Assembly: GCA_019873655.1 (NCBI GenBank)
Contig: JAIOAU010000024.1
Location: 1-40,101 of the forward strand
Origin: Chloroflexota bacterium
Lineage (GTDB): Bacteria; Chloroflexota; Anaerolineae; Anaerolineales; Villigracilaceae
Reading direction: 5' to 3'
Length of the DNA stretch: 40,101 nucleotides
The notes under the pieces were generated by a model. That model was not told the origin of the DNA and ran no database searches. It saw only the letters and a program-made list of their open reading frames with translations. Below are positions 15,538 to 24,420 of the stretch, one piece after another (position 1 is the first letter of the stretch; the number at the start of each line of letters is the position of its first letter). Made by a program: the position numbers and the translations under genes.

Positions 15538-16944
15538 ATGAGCGACCTCTTCGATCACGCTCTCCAAGAACGCATGAAGAACGAAGCCCCGCTGGCGGCC
15601 CGCATGCGGCCGCGCACCCTGGAAGAATTCGTCGGCCAGGAACACATCATCGGGCCGGGCCGTCTGCTGCGCCGGGCCATCGAAACCGACAAACTCTTCT
15701 CCTCCATCATCCTGTGGGGGCCGCCTGGCACTGGCAAGACCACCCTGGCCCAGATCATCGCCAACCGCACCCAGAGTCACTTCGAGACCATCTCGGCCGT
15801 CCTGGCCGGCATCCCCGAATTGCGCCAGGTCATCCACGAAGCGCAAGAACGCAGCCGCCTCTACCGCCGACGCACCATCCTCTTCGTAGACGAAGTCCAC
15901 CGCTGGAACAAAGCCCAGCAGGACGCCCTCCTGCCCCACGTCGAGAACGGCACGGTCGTCTTGATTGGGGCGACGACCGAAAACCCCTACTTCGAAGTCA
16001 TCGGAGCGCTCGTTTCCCGCAGCCGCATCTTCCAATTGCGCCCCCTGAGCGAAGAAGAAATCGGACGAATCCTGGACTCCGCCCTCGCCGACGCCGAGCG
16101 CGGCTACGGGACCCGCCGCGTGATTCTCGACCCCGAGGCGCGCGCCCACCTCATCGACGTCGCCGGCGGCGACGCCCGCAACGCCCTCAACGCCCTCGAA
16201 CTGGCCGTCGAGTCGACCCCTCCCGCCGCGGACGGCGCGATTCACATCACGCTCGAGGTGGCCCAGGAGTCGATCCAGCGCCGGGCCGTCCTGTACGACA
16301 AGGATGGCGACGCCCACTACGACACCATCTCGGCCTTCATCAAGTCGGTGCGCGGCTCGGACCCCGACGCCGCTCTCTACTGGCTGGCCAAGATGCTCTA
16401 TGCCGGCGAGCATCCGCGCTTCATCCTGCGTCGTCTCATCATCCTGGCTGGCGAAGACATCGGCCTGGCCGACCCGATGGGGCTGGTGGTCGCCAACGCC
16501 GCCGCCCAGGCCTTCGAATACATCGGCCTGCCGGAGGGCATCTACCCCATCGTCGAGGCGACTCTCTACCTGGCCACCGCCCCCAAATCGAACAGCGCCG
16601 TCGCTTACTTCAAAGCCTTCGAGCGCATCGAGCAGGAGGGCGTCGGCGAGGTGCCAGACCACCTCAAAGACTCCAGCCGCGATGCGGCCGCCCTCGGGCA
16701 TGGGAAGGGTTATGTCTATCCGCATATGGCCGAAGGTCACTTCACGCCCCAACAATACCTCCCCGCCCACCTGCTCGGCACCTATTTCTACACCCCATCC
16801 GACCAGGGCTACGAGGCACAGGCCAAAGCCCGCCTGGAAAAATGGCGCGCCGCTCAACGCGCCGCCCTCGGCATCGAACGCCGCGAGGACGTCCCCGACC
16901 TGACCCAGGAAAAGATCGACCAGATCAAACGGAAAATGAAATGA
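15538..16944 (+). CDS. rarA: Replication-associated recombination protein A (AAA+ ATPase)
   Basis: RarA/MgsA is a clamp-loader-like AAA+ ATPase that acts at stalled forks. The 468-residue protein has the family N-terminus with [16 protein letters not shown], Walker A GPPGTGKT at 61-68, Walker B with D118-E119, the sensor-like GATTENP segment, and the C-terminal oligomerisation domain containing [16 protein letters not shown] and AVAYFKAFE. Length is slightly above the usual ~440. The last 4 nt overlap the start of the phosphatase gene. Transcription is probably leaderless. Confidence 0.95.
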   Translation: MSDLFDHALQERMKNEAPLAARMRPRTLEEFVGQEHIIGPGRLLRRAIETDKLFSSIILWGPPGTGKTTLAQIIANRTQSHFETISAVLAGIPELRQVIHEAQERSRLYRRRTILFVDEVHRWNKAQQDALLPHVENGTVVLIGATTENPYFEVIGALVSRSRIFQLRPLSEEEIGRILDSALADAERGYGTRRVILDPEARAHLIDVAGGDARNALNALELAVESTPPAADGAIHITLEVAQESIQRRAVLYDKDGDAHYDTISAFIKSVRGSDPDAALYWLAKMLYAGEHPRFILRRLIILAGEDIGLADPMGLVVANAAAQAFEYIGLPEGIYPIVEATLYLATAPKSNSAVAYFKAFERIEQEGVGEVPDHLKDSSRDAAALGHGKGYVYPHMAEGHFTPQQYLPAHLLGTYFYTPSDQGYEAQAKARLEKWRAAQRAALGIERREDVPDLTQEKIDQIKRKMK

Positions 16945-17555
16945 CCACCCTCCTGCTCATCCGCCACGGAGAGAACGACTTCCTGAGCAAAAACCGCCTG
17001 CCTGGTCATCTGCCCGGCATCCACCTGAACGAACGCGGCCGCCAGCAGGCCGCCGCCCTGGCCGATTTTCTGAAGGACGTCCCTTTAGCCGCCGTCTACG
17101 CCAGCCCCCTCGAGCGCGCCGTCGAGACCGCCGAACCGCTGGCGCGCGCCAAGGGCCTGGAAATCCAAACCGTTCCCGCCCTGGCGGATACCGATGTGGG
17201 GGAATGGCAGGGCCGTTCCTGGAAAATGTTGCGCCGCACGCGCGCCTGGAAAACGATTCAAGAGTCGCCGTCCCAATTCCGCTTCCCGGGCGGCGAAAGT
17301 TTCCTCGAATGCCAGCAACGCGTCGTCGCCGCCCTGGAACAAATCGCCGCCGCCCACCGGCCGGAGGAGATCGTCGCCGTCGTCTTCCACGCCGATCCCA
17401 TCCGGCTGGCGGTTGCCTACTTCCTCGGCATGCCGCTCGACGCCTTCCAGCGCCTCCAGATAGATCCTGCCTCGCTGAGCGAGTTGAGACTCGGCAAAAG
17501 CGGTCCCAGTCTCGTGCGCTTAAACGACAAACCGTCCCCTCCCGCTGGAAAGTAA
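16941..17555 (+). CDS. Histidine phosphatase family protein (phosphoglycerate-mutase-like)
   Basis: The 204-residue protein begins [12 protein letters not shown], the phosphohistidine RHG motif with His9, and contains the later ASPLERAVETAEPLA and a second catalytic His in VVFHADPIR. It is expected to hydrolyse a phosphate monoester; cofactor-dependent mutase activity is unlikely given its short length. The SPLERAxETA pattern is shared with CobC-type and related phosphatases, so the substrate is open. The ATG overlaps the rarA stop (ATGA), implying coupling. The last ~15 residues are Pro/Lys-rich and probably disordered. Confidence 0.88.
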   Translation: MTTLLLIRHGENDFLSKNRLPGHLPGIHLNERGRQQAAALADFLKDVPLAAVYASPLERAVETAEPLARAKGLEIQTVPALADTDVGEWQGRSWKMLRRTRAWKTIQESPSQFRFPGGESFLECQQRVVAALEQIAAAHRPEEIVAVVFHADPIRLAVAYFLGMPLDAFQRLQIDPASLSELRLGKSGPSLVRLNDKPSPPAGK

Positions 17556-17649
17556 AAAACGTTTCTCTTCCATCTCTCTTGCCTTCCCGCCGTCGCTCGG
17601 AGCCGGGCTGGGCCCGGCGAATTTGCACAAACCAACTTTCCATGGAATT

Positions 17650-17696
17650 TTGGTAAAAATATACCAATTGCCTAGAATGGCAATTGTCTTTATAAT
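17650..17696 (+). promoter_or_regulatory. Promoter with two overlapping inverted repeats (possible operators)
   Basis: TTGCCT (17668-17673) and TATAAT (17691-17696) are 17 nt apart. CAATTGCC (17665-17672) and GGCAATTG (17679-17686) form a perfect 8-bp inverted repeat across the -35 and spacer; TTGGTA (17650-17655) and TACCAA (17662-17667) form a second one just upstream. The first overlaps the polymerase site, so a repressor is plausible. Confidence 0.6.
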
Positions 17697-17740
17697 CAAG
17701 AGTAATGTTGTCCAAAATCCAATTGAAAGGAAGAGAAGAA

Positions 17741-18679
17741 ATGAAACGTAAATTCTGGCTTGTTCTTGCTTTGGCTGCCATTATCGGAGCCACCCTAGCA
17801 TGCGGGGCCCCCACCCCAACGCCGACGCCCACCCCCGTTCCCCCCACCCCCACCCCCTCGACTGCCACGCTCATCCTCGTCAACAACTCGGGAGTGGATC
17901 TCTGGTATGTCTTTATCTCGCCAAGCACCGAATCCACCTGGGGCAGCAACTGGCTAGGGAACGACATCATCCCCGCCGGCGGCACCTACACCTTCTCGAA
18001 CATTCAGCCCGGCATGTATGATCTGCTGGCTGCCGACTCGAACCAGAATCCGATCGCCAACCAAATGGGCGTTTCCCTCACCGGGCAGTACACCTGGACC
18101 GTAACGGCCCAGAGCGGCGGGGGCGGCGCGATTGGAGGCGGCGATGCCACCCTGACCATCATCAACAATTCGGGCGTCACCATCTTCTACGCCTACATTT
18201 CTCCTTCGGACAGCCCCGACTGGGGAGATGACGTCCTGGGCGCATACACAATTGCCGACGGCGGCAACTATGTCATCAGCGGCATTGTTCCTGGCACCTA
18301 TGACCTGAAAGTCGAGGACAGCAACCATAACGTCATCGAAACGGCCATGGGCGTCAACATCAGCGGCAACATAGAATGGACCGTCACCGGCCAGGGCGGC
18401 GGAGCGTCGGGCGGCGGTCAACCGGGCACTGTCACCCTCACCATCGTCAATAACTCCGGGCGCGAGATCGTCCAACTCTATCTTGTCCGCCAGAACAGCG
18501 CCAACTGGGGCCCAGACCAACTGGGCGGCCAAACCATCCCCAACGGCAGTGAGTTCCGCATCACCGATATTCCCCCTGGCTACTATGATTTCCGGGCGGT
18601 GGATGCAAACGGCCAAAATATCGCCATCGTTGAGGCCATCAATTTGAATAGCAATTTCACGCTGACCATCAACCCATAG
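17741..18679 (+). CDS. Lipoprotein with three tandem ~95-residue beta repeats
   Basis: The 312-residue product has a type II signal peptide with a Thr-Leu-Ala-Cys lipobox (Cys21) and a Pro-Thr linker (about 24-40). Three repeats start near residues 43, 137 and 232, each beginning TL-I-NNSG and running through Trp-Gly, LG, an Ile-x-x-Gly and a Pro-Gly-x-Tyr-Asp segment. Gly/Ser-rich spacers separate them. This looks like an extracellular beta-sandwich array for adhesion or binding. The ATG at 17741 is preceded by AAAGGAAGAG, and upstream in-frame Met codons are too close to the -10 element. A strong terminator follows. Function unknown. Confidence 0.8.
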   Translation: MKRKFWLVLALAAIIGATLACGAPTPTPTPTPVPPTPTPSTATLILVNNSGVDLWYVFISPSTESTWGSNWLGNDIIPAGGTYTFSNIQPGMYDLLAADSNQNPIANQMGVSLTGQYTWTVTAQSGGGGAIGGGDATLTIINNSGVTIFYAYISPSDSPDWGDDVLGAYTIADGGNYVISGIVPGTYDLKVEDSNHNVIETAMGVNISGNIEWTVTGQGGGASGGGQPGTVTLTIVNNSGREIVQLYLVRQNSANWGPDQLGGQTIPNGSEFRITDIPPGYYDFRAVDANGQNIAIVEAINLNSNFTLTINP

Positions 18680-18697
18680 AAAGCCCCTTTCCACGAC

Positions 18698-18733
18698 AAG
18701 AGGCTTCTGGCCAAGACCAGAAGCCTCTTTTGT
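18698..18733 (+). terminator. Rho-independent terminator after the triple-repeat lipoprotein
   Basis: A perfect 13-bp stem (18698-18710 with 18717-18729) and 6-nt loop is followed by TTGTC; the adjoining GACA/TGTC could extend it. It lies between two convergent genes and may act on both. Confidence 0.75.
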
Positions 18734-18758
18734 CATTCGATGCCAATAACGGGACAAA

Positions 18759-19607
18759 TCAATCCAGGAGAAGATCCCGCCGCGCCTTTTCCTTCCCTTC
18801 TACCGGCGGAAAAGCCCGCATAAACGCCTCATACTCTCCCAAGAGGCGGGCGAGGACCCGGAGCGGGCCGCGGCGCAATCTCCCTCCGCCCTGGGAACTG
18901 TGGCAAGCGCTGGCGCGGTCCTTCTTGTCCAGCGCCGAGCGGACGTCGATGCGGGCATGAACCGGGAAATCCACCTCGGCAATTGCAACCAGATCGATAT
19001 CGCCGTTCTTGCCCCAGCGGCGCGGATCTCTGCCCAGCAAACGCGATCCCCAGATGGCAAACCGGATGAACCCGCGCGGCATGATGTGAAAATAGAGCGC
19101 CCCCGGCCGGAACGGCGCTCCGGCCTCCGGATAGAAATTCGGGTCATCGGCCTTCTCGAAGGCCAACACCGTGGCCCGATGAATGTGGATATGATCCGGG
19201 TGACGATAGCCGCCGATCGGGTCGAAGGTCAGGACAACATCCGGCTTCAACTCGCGGATGTACTTCACCACCCGCCCGGCCACTTCCTCGACCGGATGAT
19301 TGATCTGCGCCTGCGGGTGCCGGTTCGCCTCCGATCCCGGCATGCCCGAATCCCGATAGCCCAGAAAGAAAACGCCCTTCAAGCCAAGAATCCCAGCCGC
19401 GCAGCGCAACTCGGCTTCGCGCATCTCGCCCGCCGAAGCAAAGCCCCTCAGGTGTTCCGCGTCGGCTTCGCCTGCCTCGCCGCGCGTCGCGCAGACCAAA
19501 TAAACGTCTGCCCCGCGGCTGGCGTAGAGCGCCAACGTGCCTCCCATGCCAAAGGATTCGTCGTCGGGATGGGCCAGAACGGCCAAAAGGACAGGTTTTC
19601 GGCTCAT
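18759..19607 (-). CDS. PIG-L/LmbE-family N-acetylglucosaminyl deacetylase
   Basis: This family contains zinc deacetylases acting on GlcNAc-linked small molecules or lipids (as in mycothiol, bacillithiol and GPI pathways). The 282-residue protein shows the N-terminal AHPDDESFGMGG zinc motif (His13, Asp16), the CATRGEAGE segment and the later Pro-Asp-His-Ile-His-Ile-His cluster. The ATG at 19607 gives the usual family N-terminus; a longer form from 19643 runs over the promoter and is rejected. The upstream TTGTCG-17-TATAAT promoter predicts a leaderless message. Substrate not determinable; no thiol-biosynthesis partner gene is adjacent. Confidence 0.88.
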   Translation of the reverse strand: MSRKPVLLAVLAHPDDESFGMGGTLALYASRGADVYLVCATRGEAGEADAEHLRGFASAGEMREAELRCAAGILGLKGVFFLGYRDSGMPGSEANRHPQAQINHPVEEVAGRVVKYIRELKPDVVLTFDPIGGYRHPDHIHIHRATVLAFEKADDPNFYPEAGAPFRPGALYFHIMPRGFIRFAIWGSRLLGRDPRRWGKNGDIDLVAIAEVDFPVHARIDVRSALDKKDRASACHSSQGGGRLRRGPLRVLARLLGEYEAFMRAFPPVEGKEKARRDLLLD

Positions 19608-19643
19608 GGGGGTAATTATAGAACGGTCGGCGGCTACCGACAA
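19608..19643 (-). promoter_or_regulatory. Promoter of the PIG-L deacetylase gene, leaderless
   Basis: On the minus strand TTGTCG (plus coordinates 19638-19643) and TATAAT (19615-19620) are 17 nt apart; the ATG begins 7 nt after the -10. It lies across the 3' end of the upstream membrane-protein gene. Confidence 0.7.
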
Positions 19644-21373
19644 TCGCGAACGCGATAGATGACCTCATCCCCCCGCGCATAGACGGGCTGATACCAGTCC
19701 CCCCTCGCCAGACGTTCCCGCAAAAAACTATAGGGCTGATTGTCCAAATAAATGTATCCCGCGCCCAAAGTGCAGATCTCGGCGTGGGCATCCGCCTCAT
19801 CCCAGGCATAGTAGTATGGCAAAAGAACCACCGGGCGGCCGGTCAGCGCCCCGCCCCAGACGCCGGCGTCGGTCGCCATGATGGATTTTGGGATGGGCAA
19901 ACCGGCCGCGATCAGGTTCGCTCCTTCCGGCAGATTCTGGTCGATCCACTCAACCGCCCGCAAGTCGCTTTCCTGAACGTAATTGCAACATGCATTTGGA
20001 GAAAGCGTTCCCCCTCTCCAAAGACTGCCTACAGCCATCGCAATCATCAATAAAGCCAGCATCGCCTGCAAGAACTTCCGGCGCGCCAGAATACGCCACA
20101 AACCGGCCGCCCCCAACCCTGCCAAGGCGGAGAGCGGCAGATAAAAACACAAGTTCAAGAAAGGTTCGTCGAGCCAGGTGGCAGCGCCATAGAACTGCAG
20201 ACGTTCTGGGACCGGCAGCCGCAGAGCCAGGATGAGGCCAATCGCAAACAGGGCCACGCCTGTCGTCAGGCGCGGGAAACGCAACACAGCAAAGGGCAGC
20301 AGAAGCGCGGTCAGCGCCAGCGGGAAGAAGACGCCGCCCCCATACACCCAGAGCAGGTTGGTCTGGAAAACAAACAGGAGCACCGCGCCCGCCACGAAAA
20401 CGCCCGCCAACCACGGACGCGCCCCCGCGCCAGGCCAGCGGTCCAAACCGCAGACGATGAGCAGGCCCAATCCTGCCAGCCCCAGCAGGACGGCGAGCCG
20501 GGCGTGCAAGAGCAGCGTCCCGCCGATCAAAAGAACCGCCCCCAGCAAAGACCACCGCCTCCTTTGGACAGGAATCGGCGAACCAAGCAAGGCCAGGACG
20601 GCCGGGAAGACAGCCAAGCCGCTCAGGGCCGGGTATTTGGCCCAATTGGCGGCAAAAGCCGGCATTTTCCAGGCCAGCGCCGCCCACAAGGCGGCAAACA
20701 GACTGGCCGGCCAGTCTTCGCTGGCGCGAGTCAAGAAGCACAAAACCGCCAGCATCGGCAAACAAACGAACCACTGCCCCAACAGGGGCAGCAGTTCCTC
20801 GGGAGAATGACCGGTCGGCCAGACCAGCCAGGCCGTCAGGCTGTGAAAACCAAAGTGATAATACTGTCGGAGGATGTTGCCCAGAGAATGCGTCAACGCC
20901 GGCGCGCTGCCGGCCTGCAATAGATCCCGGACCACCAGGTAGTGCGCCGCTCCGTCGCTGTAGGGAGGCAGGAGGAGCCCCCGCAAAAACGCCAACCGGA
21001 CGATCAACAAGAGAAGAAAGAACGCGCCTCCTCCGACAAGCGGCAGCCACTCCGAACGTGTCTTCGGCCACGGCCGGTCCACCCCCAGCCAGAGAAGAAA
21101 CCCGCCTGCCCCCAGCAGGGTCACGACGGTCATGCCGGCGGACAACGTCCCGGGCAGGAGACGCCCAACGATCACCGCGGCCATAGCCAGCGAGGCCAAA
21201 GGGACTGTTCCAACACACAGGCTGAGCGCCAGGAACAACCCCAAACGCCGATCCACCGCGCCGCCCATCCAGCGCGCCGCCCAAACGCCCATCCCCAGAC
21301 TGCTCACCGCCAAAAGGAAGAGAGCGTCAGCATATCTTCCCAGCATGACCCAGCCGTCGAGAAATACTTGCAC
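19634..21373 (-). CDS. Polytopic membrane protein, GT-C glycosyltransferase-like
   Basis: The protein (about 579 residues) has roughly a dozen transmembrane helices and a soluble C-terminal domain of ~110 residues. The first long external loop holds PPYSDGAAHYLVVRDLLQ, which resembles the acidic loop of GT-C (lipid-linked sugar) transferases, and the C-terminal region starting LRAVEWIDQNLPEGANLI is typical of such proteins. The chosen start is GTG at 21373, 4 nt after GAGGAGG; a TTG further upstream overlaps the -10 element. A minus-strand TATAAT lies 15 nt before the start. The substrate is unknown; an uncharacterised membrane protein is the alternative. Confidence 0.7.
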   Translation of the reverse strand: MQVFLDGWVMLGRYADALFLLAVSSLGMGVWAARWMGGAVDRRLGLFLALSLCVGTVPLASLAMAAVIVGRLLPGTLSAGMTVVTLLGAGGFLLWLGVDRPWPKTRSEWLPLVGGGAFFLLLLIVRLAFLRGLLLPPYSDGAAHYLVVRDLLQAGSAPALTHSLGNILRQYYHFGFHSLTAWLVWPTGHSPEELLPLLGQWFVCLPMLAVLCFLTRASEDWPASLFAALWAALAWKMPAFAANWAKYPALSGLAVFPAVLALLGSPIPVQRRRWSLLGAVLLIGGTLLLHARLAVLLGLAGLGLLIVCGLDRWPGAGARPWLAGVFVAGAVLLFVFQTNLLWVYGGGVFFPLALTALLLPFAVLRFPRLTTGVALFAIGLILALRLPVPERLQFYGAATWLDEPFLNLCFYLPLSALAGLGAAGLWRILARRKFLQAMLALLMIAMAVGSLWRGGTLSPNACCNYVQESDLRAVEWIDQNLPEGANLIAAGLPIPKSIMATDAGVWGGALTGRPVVLLPYYYAWDEADAHAEICTLGAGYIYLDNQPYSFLRERLARGDWYQPVYARGDEVIYRVRDCR

Positions 21374-21544
21374 AAACCCTCCTCGGGAATTATACAATCA
21401 TCCATCATTCTATGACCAATCCCCCCCGAACAGCAGCGCCCCAAAGAAGCGACAGGAGAAGGAAGCCATCATTCCCCAAAAAGTCTATCCCAAAAGCCTT
21501 TTCGAAAACACGACTCCCCCAAAACCGCCGCCCAAACTATCCGT

Positions 21545-22312
21545 TCAGTCTTCCGCCGCCGGCCCACAGACTTCGCAGCGGGGGTTCTTCCGCAGCGTCA
21601 CATACTCAAAAGAAGCGTTCAAGGCGTCATAAACCAGCAGCCGCCCCGTCAGCGGCGAGCCAATTCCCAGCAGCAATTTGAGAGTCTCGCTGGCCTGAAT
21701 CGTCCCAATCGTGCCGGGCAGCGCGCTTGCCACCCCCGCCTCCGCCGGATCGAGCACAGCCCTCGGCGGAGGCGGAGCGGGATGCACACACTGGTAGCAC
21801 GGCCCGCGGCGGGCATCGAAAACGCTCACCCGCCCTTCGAAGCGGATGACCGCCCCGTAAACGAACGGTTTGCCGGCGCGCACACACGCCGCGTTGACCA
21901 GGCTGCGGGTCGGGAGATTGTCGCTCCCGTCCACGATGACCTGGTAAGGGGCGACGAGGGCGGCGGCGTTGGCGGCCGTCAGCCGTTCTTCATAGACATC
22001 CACGCGGACGCCAGGGTTGAGGTCGAGCAGACGCCGGCGGGCCGCCTCCACCTTGGGCTGGCCCAGCGCTCCGCCGCCGTAAAGTATCTGACGCTGAAGG
22101 TTGGAGAGCGTGACCACGTCGCCGTCCACCAGACCGAGCCTCCCGACGCCGGCCGCCGCCAGGTACAGCGCCGCCGCCGATCCCAGCCCGCCCGCCCCCA
22201 CGATCAGAACGGCCGACTCCTTGAGCCGCCGCTGCCCTTCGACGCCGATCTCAGGGATGACCAGATGACGAGCATAACGCTCCAACTCTTCCGAAGAAAG
22301 GCTGGCAGACAT
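21545..22312 (-). CDS. ThiF/MoeB/HesA-family E1-like adenylyltransferase
   Basis: E1-like enzymes adenylate the C-terminus of a ubiquitin-like sulfur carrier (ThiS, MoaD or CysO type). The 255-residue protein starts with RYARHLVIPEIGVEGQRRL, then the nucleotide-binding GAGGLGSA, the metal/ATP-site DGDVVTLSNLQRQ and a DGSDN segment. Two CxxC pairs (CYQC, CEVC) form the structural zinc site. The Cys usually found before AEAGV in many members is replaced (DPAEAGV). It lies 33 nt behind cysE but has its own leaderless-type -10 element. Its carrier protein is not in the window; a role in cysteine or cofactor sulfur transfer is inferred from the neighbours. Confidence 0.88.
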   Translation of the reverse strand: MSASLSSEELERYARHLVIPEIGVEGQRRLKESAVLIVGAGGLGSAAALYLAAAGVGRLGLVDGDVVTLSNLQRQILYGGGALGQPKVEAARRRLLDLNPGVRVDVYEERLTAANAAALVAPYQVIVDGSDNLPTRSLVNAACVRAGKPFVYGAVIRFEGRVSVFDARRGPCYQCVHPAPPPPRAVLDPAEAGVASALPGTIGTIQASETLKLLLGIGSPLTGRLLVYDALNASFEYVTLRKNPRCEVCGPAAED

Positions 22313-22324
22313 GCCTATATTGTA
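22313..22324 (-). promoter_or_regulatory. -10 element giving a leaderless thiF-like transcript
   Basis: TACAAT on the minus strand (plus 22319-22324) is separated from the ATG by 6 nt (ATAGGC). The -35 is weak, and read-through from cysE is also possible. Confidence 0.5.
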
Positions 22325-22345
22325 TCGCCCTTTGCCTCGGCCGGG

Positions 22346-23107
22346 CTAAATCGAAAAATCCTGCCCATCCCAGATATCCGCCCGCGGCGGGTGGATGTGC
22401 GCCTGCCCGGCGGCGTGTCCGTCCAGGCGGGACTCGAGCGCCTCGACGCGCGAAAGCAACTGCCTGAGCGTGACGCCGACCACATCGGGCAGGGACGTAT
22501 GATTCAGGTCCGGGGCGTCGCTCGGACGGTGCGGCTGGGCGCGTCGGACGATTTGTCCCGGCACGCCGACGACGACCGAGTTGGGCGGCACCGACTTGAC
22601 GACGACGGCGTTGGCCCCGATGCGGCTGTCATTGCCGATGGTGATGGCGCCCAGCACCTTGGCCCCCGCGCCGATCACCACCCGGTCGCCGATGGTCGGA
22701 TGACGTTTGCCCTTCTCGAGGCTGGTGCCGCCGAGCGTGACGCCGTGGTACATCGTCACATCGGCGCCGATCTCGGCCGTCTCGCCGATGACCACGCCCA
22801 TGCCGTGGTCGATGAAAAAGCCGGGGCCGATTTGCGCGCCGGGGTGAATTTCGATGCCGGTCAGGCCGCGCGTCACCTGCGAGAGCCAACGGGCCAGGAG
22901 TTTGAAGCCGCGCCTCCACAGCCAATGGGCAATCCGGTGCATCCAGACGGCGTGCAGGCCAGAGTACACCAGGAACACCTCCAGCCGCGAACGGGCCGCC
23001 GGATCGCGTTCGAGGACAGAATCGAGGTCGCGCCGAAGCGCAGAGAACAGACCGGGGCGGCGTCGCCGCTGCTCGGTCAGAGAGGAAGCGATCAAATCAA
23101 TGTCCAT
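22346..23107 (-). CDS. cysE: Serine O-acetyltransferase
   Basis: CysE makes O-acetylserine from serine and acetyl-CoA, the first step of cysteine synthesis. The 253-residue protein has an N-terminal helical domain with HRIAHWLW and a left-handed beta-helix of hexapeptide repeats containing [16 protein letters not shown] and [10 protein letters not shown] with the catalytic His residues. The end carries a ~40-residue extension with a [10 protein letters not shown] tail; a terminal Ile like this is what cysteine synthase binds in the CysE-CysK complex, so complex formation is plausible. It starts 12 nt after cysK and should share its attenuated transcript. Confidence 0.94.
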   Translation of the reverse strand: MDIDLIASSLTEQRRRRPGLFSALRRDLDSVLERDPAARSRLEVFLVYSGLHAVWMHRIAHWLWRRGFKLLARWLSQVTRGLTGIEIHPGAQIGPGFFIDHGMGVVIGETAEIGADVTMYHGVTLGGTSLEKGKRHPTIGDRVVIGAGAKVLGAITIGNDSRIGANAVVVKSVPPNSVVVGVPGQIVRRAQPHRPSDAPDLNHTSLPDVVGVTLRQLLSRVEALESRLDGHAAGQAHIHPPRADIWDGQDFSI

Positions 23108-23119
23108 AAGAGGCCTCCG

Positions 23120-24055
<936 letters not shown>

Positions 24056-24072
24056 GTCATCACCTTTGGCCT

Positions 24073-24172
24073 AAAAATAAACGGCCAGCAGACAAACGAA
24101 AAGACGGCGCGCTGCGCCTGCGAACGGATTGCTGCTCGCGGGGACTCGCGGCCGTCTCTCGGACTGCTGGCC
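24073..24172 (-). terminator. Attenuator terminator hairpin in the cysK leader
   Basis: On the minus strand GGCCAGCAG (plus 24172 down to 24164) pairs perfectly with CTGCTGGCC (24091 to 24083), and inside it AGACGGC (24157-24151) pairs with GCCGTCT (24108-24102). The outer stem is followed at once by a U-rich tract (GTTTATTTTT, 24082-24073). It is unusually long and branched, about 90 nt, for an intrinsic terminator. Confidence 0.6.
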
Positions 24173-24210
24173 TGACTCTACAGAGAGGCGGCGGCTACGA
24201 GCCCCGCCTC
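24151..24210 (-). promoter_or_regulatory. Alternative pairing segments of the cysteine attenuator
   Basis: Segment 1 GAGGCGG (24210-24204) lies in leader codons 7-9 and pairs with CCGCCTC (24191-24185). Segment 2 GCCGCCTCTC (24192-24183) can instead pair with segment 3 GAGAGACGGC (24160-24151), with one mismatch in 10, forming an antiterminator. Segment 3 includes the 5' arm of the inner terminator stem, so the folds exclude each other. The leader stop codon lies between segments 1 and 2, as in trp-type attenuators. Confidence 0.6.
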
Positions 24211-24230
24211 AGACACATGCATGCGTACAT
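24195..24230 (-). CDS. Cysteine leader peptide of the cysK-cysE operon
   Basis: A short open frame begins with ATG (24230-24228) after GAGGG with 8-nt spacing and reads MYACMCLRRGS then TAG. Two of its eleven codons are Cys (UGC at codon 4, UGU at codon 6), a rare density for such a common-codon-poor amino acid. The next regulatory stem begins 3 nt after the second Cys codon, and the stop codon lies just before the segment that would be covered by a terminating ribosome. This fits a leader peptide that senses charged Cys-tRNA and sets cysK transcription. It shows no other recognisable function. Confidence 0.65.
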   Translation of the reverse strand: MYACMCLRRGS

Positions 24231-24267
24231 AACCGATGCCCTCGAATATTGTTCAAATTCTTGATAG

Positions 24268-24296
24268 ATATTATCCGAATTGCGCCATCTTGTCAA
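24268..24296 (-). promoter_or_regulatory. Promoter of the cysK leader
   Basis: On the minus strand TTGACA (plus 24291-24296) and TAATAT (24268-24273) are 17 nt apart. A start near 24261 gives a leader of about 205 nt to cysK and 30 nt to the leader-peptide ATG. Confidence 0.75.
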
Positions 24297-24340
24297 GAGC
24301 AGGTCTGAGGTACAGACATGAGTTCGGACAACAGCCCGTA

Positions 24341-24383
24341 CACAAAACTTGTAGGACAACCCTTGAAGAGTTGTCCTACAAGT
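24341..24383 (-). terminator. Terminator after the Thr-Pro-linker protein gene
   Basis: A perfect 14-bp inverted repeat (24347-24360 with 24370-24383) with a 9-nt loop is followed on the minus strand by a TTTT run. It ends the transcript of the gene at 24421-25044 just upstream of the cysK promoter. Confidence 0.75.
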
Positions 24384-24420
24384 CGCTCCTGCAACAAGAT
24401 TCACGTGCGCGCGCTTGCGC

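Noticed and set aside
24056-24260. SAM riboswitch or T-box in the cysK leader
   Set aside because: The SAM-I core and the T-box AGGGTGG-type motif were not found. The Cys-codon leader peptide and alternate stems fit attenuation better.
24347-24383. Perfect 14-bp inverted repeat taken first for an insertion-sequence end
   Set aside because: It has a short loop and a T run on the minus strand directly after a gene, which is a terminator. No transposase or target duplication is present.
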